DNA of 64,000 nucleotides, from NCBI GenBank assembly GCA_942491555.1, contig CALOBN010000003.1:372001-436000 (forward strand), in the 5' to 3' direction. Origin of the DNA: Marinihelvus sp942491555. Lineage in GTDB: Bacteria; Pseudomonadota; Gammaproteobacteria; Xanthomonadales; SZUA-36. Below are positions 52,486 through 61,121 of the stretch, in pieces. The notes beneath the pieces were generated by a model. That model was not told where the DNA came from, did not search any database, and saw only the letters and a list, made by a program, of their open reading frames with translations. The first letter of the stretch is position 1. Every line of letters begins with the position of its first letter. The translations under genes and the position numbers were made by a program.

Positions 52486-54732
52486 ACTGGTGTCTGCAGG
52501 CATGCCCAGGTGACGCTGAAAGAAGTCCAGCAGCATGGCATACAGGTGCACACGCTCTTTCTCACCGGTTATCCGGTGGCGTTTACCCGGGTAGGTCATA
52601 AGCTCAAAAGGTTGCGAGGCGCCCTGCAACGCCGCCATCAGCTGCACGGAATGACTGAAAAATACATTGTCGTCGGCCATGCCGTGAACCAGCAGCAAGG
52701 GACTTTGCAGCCCGTCAACCCAGGCAATCGGACTGGATTGCCAGTAGGCATCGCCGACGGCCGGGTCACCCATGTAGCGCTCCGTGTAGTGGGTGTCATA
52801 CAGTTTCCAATCCACCACCGGCGACAATGCCGCCCCTGCGGCAAACACCTGCGGGGCCTTGAACAGTGCCAGGAGAGTCATGTAACCACCGTAGGAGCCA
52901 CCGTAAATACCGATACGGCTGGCGTCGATGCCAGGCTGTTGGGCCAGCCAACGCACGCCGGCGACCTGGTCATCAACCTCTACAGAACCCATGGCACGAT
53001 AGATCGGGTCATCAAAATCCGTGCCGCGGCGGCCGGTTCCGCGGTTGTCCACGGTGAAAACCACAAAGCCTTCACGGGCCAGTAACTGGTTCAAATCCGC
53101 CGACCAGTCGCGCTGCACCCTGGCGCCACCCGGGCCGCCATAGGTATAGACCACCACCGGAAAGCGCCCGGATGCGTCAAAATCCGCCGGGCGGATCAAT
53201 TCGTAATACAAAGGTGTGCCATCCGCGCCCGGCAATGTTCCAAACTCACTGGGCAGGTGTGCATCGAGGTAAGGCGCATAGGGATGGTCATCATCCAGAG
53301 GGTTTTCTACGATGAAGCTCATCAGCGCGCCATCGCGGTCCATGATGGCCGTATAGGGCGGCCTTTCAGGTGATTGGCCATTGTCAATGAAAAAACTGCC
53401 GGTGCTGGCAACCGAGGCGTCATGCCAGCCGCCCGGGACCGTCATCTGCTCGGGCCCGCCATTGTCCTGCAGGTCAAGCCGGTAGAGGCCCTTCTCAAGC
53501 GGTGAGGTCTTATGGGCAAGAAACCAGACTTCGTCACGCTCCTCGACCAGCGCCCGCACGGCCCCGCCACCCCGACCCGTTTCAGCAAGAGACCAGGTAC
53601 CGGAAGTGAGTTGTCGCAGCGCGTCGGCATCGCGGTCATAGAGGTAGAGATGCCGGTAACCATCTCGCTGCGAAGTCCACAAAAACCGCCGCCCATCGGC
53701 AAAGAAATGCAAGTCGCTGTGCAGGTTAACCCAGGTATCGGAGGTCTCCGTCAGGACGACTTCCTGTTCCATGTTTTCAAGATCCACGAACACCAGCTCG
53801 AGCCGCTGCTGATCGCGCGACTGGCGCTGGAAACTCAGCTCGCCGCCGGGAGCAAACTGCACACGCACCAGGTAATCGTCCACTTGATCCGACCAGGGCA
53901 CCTCGCGCAATCGACCCGTCGACAACTCCAGCACAAACAGCTGGACTTCGGCGTTGGCCTCGCCAGCGAAAGGGTACCGCTGGGGAATCGTCACAACGCC
54001 GCCGTCAGCCCCGATTTCATAACGGTCAACCAGCGTGACCGGGGCCTCATCAACCCGCGTGAAAGCAATATAGCGCTCATCATCCGACCACCAGTAGCCG
54101 GTGAACCGGTACATTTCCTCCTGGGCGACAAACTCCGCAACGCCGAACGAGACCGTTTCACCACCCTCGTGCGTCAGCGCGCGCTCTTTGCCGGTATCGA
54201 GATCAATCAGGAACAGGTTCTGGTTCCGCACAAACGAGACATAGCGCCCGCCCGGTGACACACGGGCATCGGTCTCGGTCGCGGCAGATGACGTCAGGCG
54301 GCGCGGTGTTGCACCCAACGGCAGGTAATAAAGATCGCCACCGAGCGGGAACAGCAAAGACCCGCCATCGGGCGCGAAGTCATACTCGATAATGCCGCGA
54401 AAAAAAATGCGCTGCCGCTCCCGACGTGCTTTTTCCACCTCATCCAGGGTTTCCGGCTCGCCGGTCAGCGTAAGGCTGTCTGCCAGCAGGCGCTCCTGCC
54501 CGTCAGCAATGTGGTATTCCCACAGGTCAAGCTGATAACGATCACTGTCACGGCCCTTCAGATACGTGACCCGGCTGCCGTCCGGGGCAATCGACACCCC
54601 GCGTGCGGCCGGGCCGTCCAGGCCCGGGCTCGCCTCCAGTCGCTCAATGGTTAGTGTTTCACTCATGACAGGACCCGCAATGAGACACAGGAAGAGGAAG
54701 ATTGCAGCGCGGTAAGACAAACCCTGAAACAT
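52477..54732 (-). CDS. exported prolyl oligopeptidase-family dipeptidyl peptidase (S9B, DPP-IV-like)
   Basis: A 751-residue exopeptidase with a signal peptide (AIFLFLCLIAGPVMS). The N-terminal half is an eight-bladed propeller with the DPP-IV double-Glu motif EFVAQEEMYRF (Glu205, Glu206), which binds the substrate N-terminus. The C-terminal alpha/beta-hydrolase domain supplies Ser613 in GGSYGGYM, an Asp in HGMADDNV (687/688) and His719 in GKRHRI. It should release X-Pro or X-Ala dipeptides from peptides in the periplasm. It is a single gene, 20 bases downstream of the acyl-AMP ligase stop, and may be transcribed with that operon. Confidence 0.94.
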   Translation of the reverse strand: MFQGLSYRAAIFLFLCLIAGPVMSETLTIERLEASPGLDGPAARGVSIAPDGSRVTYLKGRDSDRYQLDLWEYHIADGQERLLADSLTLTGEPETLDEVEKARRERQRIFFRGIIEYDFAPDGGSLLFPLGGDLYYLPLGATPRRLTSSAATETDARVSPGGRYVSFVRNQNLFLIDLDTGKERALTHEGGETVSFGVAEFVAQEEMYRFTGYWWSDDERYIAFTRVDEAPVTLVDRYEIGADGGVVTIPQRYPFAGEANAEVQLFVLELSTGRLREVPWSDQVDDYLVRVQFAPGGELSFQRQSRDQQRLELVFVDLENMEQEVVLTETSDTWVNLHSDLHFFADGRRFLWTSQRDGYRHLYLYDRDADALRQLTSGTWSLAETGRGGGAVRALVEERDEVWFLAHKTSPLEKGLYRLDLQDNGGPEQMTVPGGWHDASVASTGSFFIDNGQSPERPPYTAIMDRDGALMSFIVENPLDDDHPYAPYLDAHLPSEFGTLPGADGTPLYYELIRPADFDASGRFPVVVYTYGGPGGARVQRDWSADLNQLLAREGFVVFTVDNRGTGRRGTDFDDPIYRAMGSVEVDDQVAGVRWLAQQPGIDASRIGIYGGSYGGYMTLLALFKAPQVFAAGAALSPVVDWKLYDTHYTERYMGDPAVGDAYWQSSPIAWVDGLQSPLLLVHGMADDNVFFSHSVQLMAALQGASQPFELMTYPGKRHRITGEKERVHLYAMLLDFFQRHLGMPADTSGP

Positions 54733-54752
54733 ATGACCCCCGCAAAAACGAT

Positions 54753-56732
54753 TCAGCTTCGTTTGGACTCGAGAAAAGCGGCCAGCTCACGAATGCTGGG
54801 GTGATCAAAGACATCGGCAATATCCAGCTCGCCCGGATACAGCTCATCGACCCTGGAGTGGATCTGCGCCAGCGCCAGCGAACTGATGCCGATATCAAAC
54901 AGGTTGTCGTCGAGGCCCACCGGTCGATCGATAACAATGCTGTTACAAATCGCCTTCAGTGCCTGTTCTAACTCGTCCCCTTCCCCCTCGGCTTGCGGAC
55001 CTTGCGTAAAACCGGCCAGCTGTTTGATGACCTCGTTGAACGATCCATCCAGATACGCCTCCGCCAGCTTATGTCGCTGAACCTTGCCACTGGTGGTCTT
55101 TGGAATCCGCGCGACCGGAATCACGTGCGCCAGCTCAAGCCCGGTCACCTCGTTTACCCGCCTGCGCAGCTGCCGGGCAAGGTCAGCAAAGGCCTGCATA
55201 TCACCACGCTCCAGCACAAACATCAGCATCTCGTCCGTGCCCGAGGTGGCGCTGCTGACACCGGCCACGGCGATCTTGCCAAGCTCCATGTCGTCGACGC
55301 CCAGCGCAACATTTTCGACATCATGCGGATAATAATTCTGCCCATTGACGAAAATAATGTCTTTGGAGCGCCCGGTGATCACCAGCTGACCCGCATGAAT
55401 CATGCCCAGATCGCCGGTTCTCAACCAGCCATCGACCGTATGGAATGTCCGGTCTTCCGGGTCCATGCCGTAGTAACCCCGGGTCACGTTCTTGCCGCGA
55501 ATCAGCACGTGCCCGACATGTTCAGCCGGGAGGTCATGGTCCTCATCATCGCGGATCGTCAGCTCGCAATCGGGCAGGCTCTTGCCGAGCATAACGAACT
55601 CAATGGCATCCTCCCTGAGGTTCGCCCCGGCGCCATCCTGAGCAGCCTGCGTGGCGGCCTTCCAGGGCTGTCCAACAAGCAACTCATGCCGGTGGGCAAG
55701 AATGGTTTGCAGTGGTGCACCCGGCTCGGGAAAGGTCACACCGAGACTTGCCTCGGCCAGGCCGTAAACCGGGAACATGACATTGCCGTTCAGACCCAAT
55801 GGCGCCATGGCCGCGAGAAAATGACGGGCCAGGTCTGCAGAAATCGGCTCAGCGCCGTTGAAAACCAAACGTACCGTGGACAAGTCAATAGCGCCCGGCT
55901 CCCTGGATTCAAAAACCTTGAGCAGGTGTTTGTAGCCGAAGTTGGGTGAGCAGGTGAGCGTGGCCCGATGTTCTGAGATCTTTTCCAGCCACAGCAGCGG
56001 CCGGCGCACGAACAAGGCGGTGTTCATGATGTGGTGATCGTTGCCGCGCGCAACCATGACCAGATGGAAACCGATAAGCCCCATGTCGTGGGTCAGCGGC
56101 ATCCAGCTCAGCCCGATATCATCATCGCGACTACCGAAGCCCTGCATGATGGCGTTGATATTGGCCAGCACGTTGCTGTGCGTGAGCACGACGCCCTTGG
56201 GCGTACTGGTGGAACCGGAAGAGAACTGGATAAAAGCCGTTTCATCCGGCTCCGCTTCATGCGGCTGACCCGGAGTCCCGATGGTCTCAATTTCATCAAC
56301 CACCAGGCAGTTATCGCGAACCCGGAAGAACTCAGCCTCCCTGCCCTCGGCCTCTGCATAGCGCTCAAGTCGCAACAACAGATTTTGCTCGGTATACAGG
56401 TGCGGGCGCTGCAAGGTGGCAAACACCTGCAGCAACTTTGCGCGGTGGTCATCACTGATACCTACAGCAACCGGTACCGGAATGATCCCGCCCAGAATAC
56501 AGGCCCAAAAAGCATCTACAAATTGTTCGTTGCTGTTCGTGAACAGGATGAGCTCATCCCCCACGCCCAGGCCGCGCGCCTGGAAATGGTGCAAGACGCC
56601 CAGCGCACGGTCGAGCAAAGATGCGTAATCGACGCGAACTTCTTCACCCGCCGCTTCGATAAATGTAACGCCGCGCGGCCGTGTCGAGGCTGCCTTGAGC
56701 AGACTGCCAAGGGTTTCAGGAAGATTTGTCAT
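54753..56732 (-). CDS. fatty-acyl-AMP ligase fused to a carrier-protein domain
   Basis: A 659-residue adenylating enzyme. The A3 motif is FSSGSTSTPKGVVLTH, A5 YGLAEASLG, A7 RTGDLG. The ligase portion (about 10-565) has the fatty-acyl-AMP-ligase pattern MPLTHDMGLIGFHL and an NGQNYYPHDVE hinge, then a C-terminal acyl-carrier domain (about 585-655) with Ser618 in DIGISSLALAQI, the expected phosphopantetheine site. It activates a fatty acid as acyl-AMP and loads its own carrier domain. Its start overlaps the P450 gene by ATGA, suggesting that the P450 acts on the acyl-carrier intermediate. The product is not evident. Confidence 0.9.
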   Translation of the reverse strand: MTNLPETLGSLLKAASTRPRGVTFIEAAGEEVRVDYASLLDRALGVLHHFQARGLGVGDELILFTNSNEQFVDAFWACILGGIIPVPVAVGISDDHRAKLLQVFATLQRPHLYTEQNLLLRLERYAEAEGREAEFFRVRDNCLVVDEIETIGTPGQPHEAEPDETAFIQFSSGSTSTPKGVVLTHSNVLANINAIMQGFGSRDDDIGLSWMPLTHDMGLIGFHLVMVARGNDHHIMNTALFVRRPLLWLEKISEHRATLTCSPNFGYKHLLKVFESREPGAIDLSTVRLVFNGAEPISADLARHFLAAMAPLGLNGNVMFPVYGLAEASLGVTFPEPGAPLQTILAHRHELLVGQPWKAATQAAQDGAGANLREDAIEFVMLGKSLPDCELTIRDDEDHDLPAEHVGHVLIRGKNVTRGYYGMDPEDRTFHTVDGWLRTGDLGMIHAGQLVITGRSKDIIFVNGQNYYPHDVENVALGVDDMELGKIAVAGVSSATSGTDEMLMFVLERGDMQAFADLARQLRRRVNEVTGLELAHVIPVARIPKTTSGKVQRHKLAEAYLDGSFNEVIKQLAGFTQGPQAEGEGDELEQALKAICNSIVIDRPVGLDDNLFDIGISSLALAQIHSRVDELYPGELDIADVFDHPSIRELAAFLESKRS

Positions 56733-58057
56733 GGGGCGATGGCCTCAATGGTCATGATCAGATTATATTTGCTGCGCAAGTTGATGGCCGGCTCCAGTTC
56801 AACGGGCTGACCGGCGACCCGGTGCAGGCGGAACCGGGTGGCCAGCAAAGCCAGGTGGGTGCGCATTTCCATAAAGGAGAAGTATTCACCAATGCAACGG
56901 CGGGGCCCTGCGGAAAATGGAAAGAACGTGTAATCGGTGTGCTCAGCGGCACGCGCCGGATCGAAACGCTCCGGGCGGAAGCTGTTGGGTTCCGGCCAGT
57001 AGCGCGCCATACGTTGCACCAGGTAAGGCGACAGGAAAATATTGTCGCCCGTCTCGATTGTAAAGCCACCCAGCTGATCAGGCGCAACAGCGCGACGGGT
57101 AAAGAGCCATACCGGGGGGTAGAGACGCAGCGTTTCCTCGAGCACCTGGCGGGTGAAAACCAGCGCTTCGAGGTGTTCATAGTTCAAGGGTTCACCCTGG
57201 CACACCTCCCGGACTTCATTGCGCAAGCGCTCTGCAGTGGGCTCATCACCACCCAGCAAGTGCCAGGCCCAGCCAAGTGTGCCGGCCGAGGTCTCATGCC
57301 CGGCGATGATCATGGTCGCCACCTCATCGACCAGCTCGCGGTCAGTCATCGCCTCGCCGGTTTTGCTCGCCCGGGCATCCATCATGGTAGAGAGCAGGTC
57401 AAACGGCCGCTCGCCGGTCTCACGCCGCCGCTCAATCAACACCCGCACCTGCTTGAGCAGCTGACGGAATTTCATGGCCACCCTGAGGTCCCGGGAAAGA
57501 TCATCCGTCAGAAAATTAAACGGGTTGATGCCTTCCTGGTCCACAAAAAAATCAAGGTCATCGCTGAAAATGGCCCGCAGGATCACTTCCAGGGCGTAAT
57601 CACTGACCGAACGGGTAATGTCGACGGGCTCGCCCGTTGCAGCAAATGCCGACCATTGCCGCTCCAGGCGCTGGGTGGCGGTCTTGATCATCGAAAAATA
57701 GCGCGGCATGCTGCCACGGCTGAAGGCCGGCTGAATCATGGTCCGCTGCCGTCGCCAGAAAGCCCCGTCGCTCACAATAATGCCGTTACCCAGCAGCATC
57801 TCGACCCGCTCAAAGCCCACGCCTTTGACGTAGTTGCGGTGATTGCTAATCAGTACCCGTCGGATGTCGGCCGGATTGCTGATAATCCAGGCCGGGCGTT
57901 TAAGGTTATCTGCCTCGACACGAACCACATCACCGTGGCACTCAACCAGTTCCGGCAGCAATTTGAATGTTGCCTCGTCACAATCGAGATTGTGCCGACC
58001 GGTGGGCCCGGGCGCGGTCATATTCTGATTGGGTAATTGGCTCATTGGCGGGGTCAT
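56729..58057 (-). CDS. cytochrome P450
   Basis: A haem monooxygenase of about 442 residues with the oxygen-activating IIAGHETSAG helix, the ETLR motif (LEETLRLYPP), a meander FRPERFDP and the haem-binding FSAGPRRCIGEYF with Cys388. It has no membrane anchor. Its stop overlaps the acyl-AMP ligase start, so the two proteins are made together; fatty-acid hydroxylation or a subsequent oxidation of the carrier-bound acyl chain is plausible. The N-terminus is uncertain (ATGs at 58057, 58045 and 58021, none with a good Shine-Dalgarno). No redox partner genes adjoin. Confidence 0.93.
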   Translation of the reverse strand: MTPPMSQLPNQNMTAPGPTGRHNLDCDEATFKLLPELVECHGDVVRVEADNLKRPAWIISNPADIRRVLISNHRNYVKGVGFERVEMLLGNGIIVSDGAFWRRQRTMIQPAFSRGSMPRYFSMIKTATQRLERQWSAFAATGEPVDITRSVSDYALEVILRAIFSDDLDFFVDQEGINPFNFLTDDLSRDLRVAMKFRQLLKQVRVLIERRRETGERPFDLLSTMMDARASKTGEAMTDRELVDEVATMIIAGHETSAGTLGWAWHLLGGDEPTAERLRNEVREVCQGEPLNYEHLEALVFTRQVLEETLRLYPPVWLFTRRAVAPDQLGGFTIETGDNIFLSPYLVQRMARYWPEPNSFRPERFDPARAAEHTDYTFFPFSAGPRRCIGEYFSFMEMRTHLALLATRFRLHRVAGQPVELEPAINLRSKYNLIMTIEAIAP

Positions 58058-58105
58058 GGGGCTGCTGTTATTGCGGGCATCGGGGCCTCATCAATCAAGC
58101 GGCCA

Positions 58106-58111
58106 ATTATA
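58106..58111 (-). promoter_or_regulatory. candidate -10 box for the P450/acyl-AMP ligase operon
   Basis: Perfect TATAAT on the minus strand, about 49 bases before the P450 start at 58057. The spacing gives a leader of about 40 bases. No strong -35 is seen. Confidence 0.35.
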
Positions 58112-58220
58112 CACCGCAGCGCATGGCAGGGCAGTTCTCAGGCCTTATCACGGCCATTCGTGTAAAGTTCGCTCCACAGGCCCACAGACCCGTAGCCCGA
58201 TCGATTTAAAGCAAAGCAAA

Positions 58221-58994
58221 ATGACAAAAAAAGAAACAAACTATGCCCCGGGCCTCAAGGCTCAACGTTCACGCTCATCCGGCGCCCAGGCAACCTCAAG
58301 CCGACGCATGAGCGGCGGTCGCAAGGCCTGGTATGCATTCCTTGTTGCCCTGGCGCGCGGTGTGGCGAAGCTGTTGTGGTCGACCTGCAAGGTGGACAAT
58401 GTCATCGGCGCGGAGCACATGGACGCAGCAGTCGATAGCGGCAAGCCGGTTATCCCCTGCTACTGGCACCAGATGCACGTATTCTGCAGCCGCTTCATGC
58501 TGGACCAGATTCCACGCGGCATGAAGGTCGGCTTTTTAATCAGCCCGTCGGTCAGCGGTGAAGTGCCTGCGGCCATGGCCCGCGCATGGGGTGCCGAAGT
58601 AGTCAGGGGCTCCCCCACCCGCACGGGCGGCCAGGCCCTGCGGGATATGTACCTGACCGTAAATAAAGAAGGCGTCTCGCCGGTCATTACCGTAGACGGT
58701 CCCAAGGGGCCGGCGGAAGTGGTCAAAATAGGCGCCGTCCTGCTGGCACGACTCACCCGGGCACCCATGATTCCCATCGCCTATGCGGCAAGCTCGGCGA
58801 AACTATGGAACAGCTGGGATCGTTTCATGCTGCCCCGGCCCTTTTCGCGAATTGTTATCGTGGTTGGTGAACCGATCACGGTCCCGCCGAACACTCCTGT
58901 CGACGAGCTTGAGCCCATTCGGCTGGAACTTGAAGCGCGTCTGCATGAAGTGAACCGCAAGGCCTGGGCGTACTTCGGAAAAGATCCGCGCTGA
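58221..58994 (+). CDS. DUF374 lysophospholipid acyltransferase-family protein
   Basis: A 257-residue membrane-associated protein of the DUF374/LPLAT family (related to LpxL-type acyltransferases). Marks are IPCYWHQMH (His/Gln replaces the NHxxxD motif), FLISPSVSGEVPA, RGSPTRTGGQALRDM, TVDGPKGPAEVVKIGAVLLA and IPIAYAASSAKLWNSWDRFMLP. A basic, low-complexity N-terminus precedes it. The ATG at 58221 follows directly on an A-rich leader. It is divergent from the P450 operon, with 163 bases between starts, and may use an acyl chain prepared there. Confidence 0.88.
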   Translation: MTKKETNYAPGLKAQRSRSSGAQATSSRRMSGGRKAWYAFLVALARGVAKLLWSTCKVDNVIGAEHMDAAVDSGKPVIPCYWHQMHVFCSRFMLDQIPRGMKVGFLISPSVSGEVPAAMARAWGAEVVRGSPTRTGGQALRDMYLTVNKEGVSPVITVDGPKGPAEVVKIGAVLLARLTRAPMIPIAYAASSAKLWNSWDRFMLPRPFSRIVIVVGEPITVPPNTPVDELEPIRLELEARLHEVNRKAWAYFGKDPR

Positions 58995-59100
58995 GCTACT
59001 ACATGTTGCTTTGGCGTTGTTGCGGTTGTGGCGGGGTATTTGGTTGTGGCCGGCCACCAAAACGCGAAAGGTTCACCCAGGAAATGCATTTAGCTCTTTC

Positions 59101-59138
59101 AAAATAAAAAAAACCCGGGAGCGCGAGGCTTCCGGGTT
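59101..59138 (-). terminator. intrinsic terminator of the DUF533 gene
   Basis: On the minus strand AACCCGG-AAGCCTCGCGCTC-CCGGGTT-type stem followed by a long U tract (an A-run at 59101-59113 on the plus strand). It starts 17 bases after the DUF533 stop. Confidence 0.88.
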
Positions 59139-59154
59139 GCAATGGCCTGATGAT

Positions 59155-59886
59155 TCAGGCCGGGGGTGAGACTGTTTCTCCTGATTCTTGCGCTGCACCG
59201 GCTTTGATCAGGGTGCCTGGCTGGGTGATTTCGTCATGCAGGCTTTTTACGAAGCCTGGGGGTAAGGTCATTTGATCGGCCAGTTCCTGGAGGAATAATC
59301 GATGCGCGGGGGATGGTGTGCCGGCGATCAGCAGCGCGGCTGCGTAAACTTCTGCCGCCAGCGCACGCGAAGGCACTTGCTGCACCAGTTGTTCAATATC
59401 CAGCGGTGAGCTGATCTCTTCCAGCAGCAGACCTTTTTCCGCGTGACTCAAGTCCAGCTTTTCGATCCGCCCGAAAATTTCAAGACGTTCATTATCATCA
59501 ATGTGACCATCCGCGTGCGCGGCAGTGATCATCGCCCGCAACACGATCAGATCGCGCCGGGCCGCAGCACCACTGGCCTGTGGTAGAAACTCGTCTTCTT
59601 CGATCGCATCCCAGCGCTGTCCGCCCCTGACACGTTCAGCCAGGCCCGGACTCTGTGCCAGCTGTCCTTCGGAGTCGCCGGGATTGTTCGAACGATAGTT
59701 CCGGTACGCATTCCATGCCAGGCCCCCGATCACCGCCGCACCACCAAGCTTGGCGGCCGAGCCGGCCATCTTGCGGCCTTTCTTGCTGCTCAGGCCCTGT
59801 ATGAGCAGTGCCGAAGCCGCGCCGCCAGCGACACCACCGGCGACACCGCTCGAGAACAATCCATCAAAAATTCGATTCAGATTCAT
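59155..59886 (-). CDS. DUF533 membrane-associated protein (TerB-like C-terminus)
   Basis: A 243-residue protein. Gly-rich N-terminal zipper segments (GVAGGVAGGAASALLIQGL and LGGAAVIGGLAW) look membrane-active, followed by a helical C-terminal DUF533/TerB-like domain with paired acidic loops (AHADGHIDDNERLEIFGRI). The start MNLNRIF at 59886 has a GGAG 8 bases upstream. DUF533 proteins (E. coli YebE-like) have no established function; the acidic loop resembles a TerB metal-binding helix-loop. It is probably transcribed from its own promoter after nhaR. Confidence 0.88.
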   Translation of the reverse strand: MNLNRIFDGLFSSGVAGGVAGGAASALLIQGLSSKKGRKMAGSAAKLGGAAVIGGLAWNAYRNYRSNNPGDSEGQLAQSPGLAERVRGGQRWDAIEEDEFLPQASGAAARRDLIVLRAMITAAHADGHIDDNERLEIFGRIEKLDLSHAEKGLLLEEISSPLDIEQLVQQVPSRALAAEVYAAALLIAGTPSPAHRLFLQELADQMTLPPGFVKSLHDEITQPGTLIKAGAAQESGETVSPPA

Positions 59887-60063
59887 TATTGACTCCGCGG
59901 ACTTGCCATCCGTTAAGGGTCTTTCAGCATTGGTGCCGAAAGCCAATTCACTGCGTGACAATGACACCTGCAGCGCACAGCCACCAGCTGTTTTAAGCTG
60001 ACAAACAGATCGGCTTTTTCGAAGTATTCAGTCAGATTAGATGGTGTTACCTAATTCCGACCA

Positions 60064-60969
60064 TCACTGGACCGCAAACAGATTCTGGCGAGCAGCGTCG
60101 ATGATGGTCAGAACAGCCGAGTGTTTGAGGCGGCGCTCATGCGAGATCGCGTAATACCGCTCCTGAATTTCCGGCGTCTGTCCTATTTCCTCAACCCCGT
60201 ACATCTGGCAAATATCGTCCTTGATGGCAACCGGTCCGGGAAATATTCCGGCGCCCGCCTGGCCAAATGCTTTCATGAGCGCGCTGTCGGTGAACTCCGC
60301 CACCGGATAGGGCGCAATGCCCTCCTGCTCAAACCAGTCATCCATGCGTCGACGCAGCGCACTGCCCTGTGATGGCAGCAGGAGAGGCTGGCCATCGAGG
60401 CAGGCAGGAAATTCCCCGCTGATTTCCCGGGCCTCCTTACGCCGCGCGAAGAAGGCGATATCACTGAGGCCCAGGGGATGATTAAAAGCGCGCACATGCA
60501 ATCCCGCGGGCAAGGGCTGGTCGGACAAAACCATATCCAGCCGGTGAATGGCCAACTCTGCCAGCAGGTCATCCAGTGGCGCTTCGAGGCAAGCCAGGCG
60601 CGGCGGCTGGTCAATCGCCAGGACAGGCTTCAGGATCTGGGCCGCAATCAGTTTGGGAATGGATTCAACAATACCCACGTTGAGAACCGGCTGTACGCCC
60701 GCCTTGCGCCCGCCAACCACCTGCGCAAGCTCGGCACCGATGCTGAAGATCTCATCGGCATAATGAAAGACAACCCGCCCGGTGGAGGACAGCACCAGGT
60801 TTCTGCCGGAGCGGTCAAACAGGCGTTCGCCCACGACCTGGTCGAGCTGTTTAAGCTGACCGCTGATCGTTTGCGGGGTTACATGAAGCACTTCGGCGGC
60901 TTGCACGATGCTGCCCTCCCGGGCAACGACCCAGAAATACTGGAGATGGGCATAGTTTAAATGTCTCAT
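60064..60969 (-). CDS. nhaR: LysR-family regulator NhaR
   Basis: Transcriptional activator of 301 residues. The N-terminal wHTH (MRHLNYAHLQYFWVVAREGSI and VTPQTISGQLKQL) and effector domain (LDMVLSDQPLP, FTDSALMKAFGQAGAGIF, YYAISHERRLKHSAV) match NhaR, which senses sodium/pH stress and activates the NhaA antiporter in E. coli. NhaA is not encoded here, so the target operon is elsewhere. Neighbours are DUF533 downstream and the divergent PQQ-dehydrogenase gene. A TATGAT lies 6 bases before the ATG. Confidence 0.93.
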   Translation of the reverse strand: MRHLNYAHLQYFWVVAREGSIVQAAEVLHVTPQTISGQLKQLDQVVGERLFDRSGRNLVLSSTGRVVFHYADEIFSIGAELAQVVGGRKAGVQPVLNVGIVESIPKLIAAQILKPVLAIDQPPRLACLEAPLDDLLAELAIHRLDMVLSDQPLPAGLHVRAFNHPLGLSDIAFFARRKEAREISGEFPACLDGQPLLLPSQGSALRRRMDDWFEQEGIAPYPVAEFTDSALMKAFGQAGAGIFPGPVAIKDDICQMYGVEEIGQTPEIQERYYAISHERRLKHSAVLTIIDAARQNLFAVQ

Positions 60970-60975
60970 CGCTCT

Positions 60976-61016
60976 ATCATAAGGATATTCCGATGTGTTG
61001 CATGTGACATTTCACA
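60976..61016 (-). promoter_or_regulatory. nhaR promoter region with a CRP/FNR-like palindrome
   Basis: On the minus strand a TATGAT hexamer (60976-60981) lies 6 bases before the nhaR ATG. A perfect inverted repeat TGTGA-CATT-TCACA (61003-61016 on the plus strand) is centred near -40. It has the CRP half-site but the 4-base spacing of FNR sites. Confidence 0.35.
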
Positions 61017-61121
61017 GTGAACCGATGAATAGTCCATTGCACATGTCTACCGCCGACCCCATTGTCGTTACACTATCGGGCTTGATTCCCTTACTGCATT
61101 AACCTTACCGGAGCTTTATCG

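Noticed and set aside
59041..59062. Palindromic TGGCCGGCCA near the end of the DUF374 gene as a terminator
   Set aside because: Short, no T-run on the plus strand; a far better terminator for the opposite strand lies just beside it.
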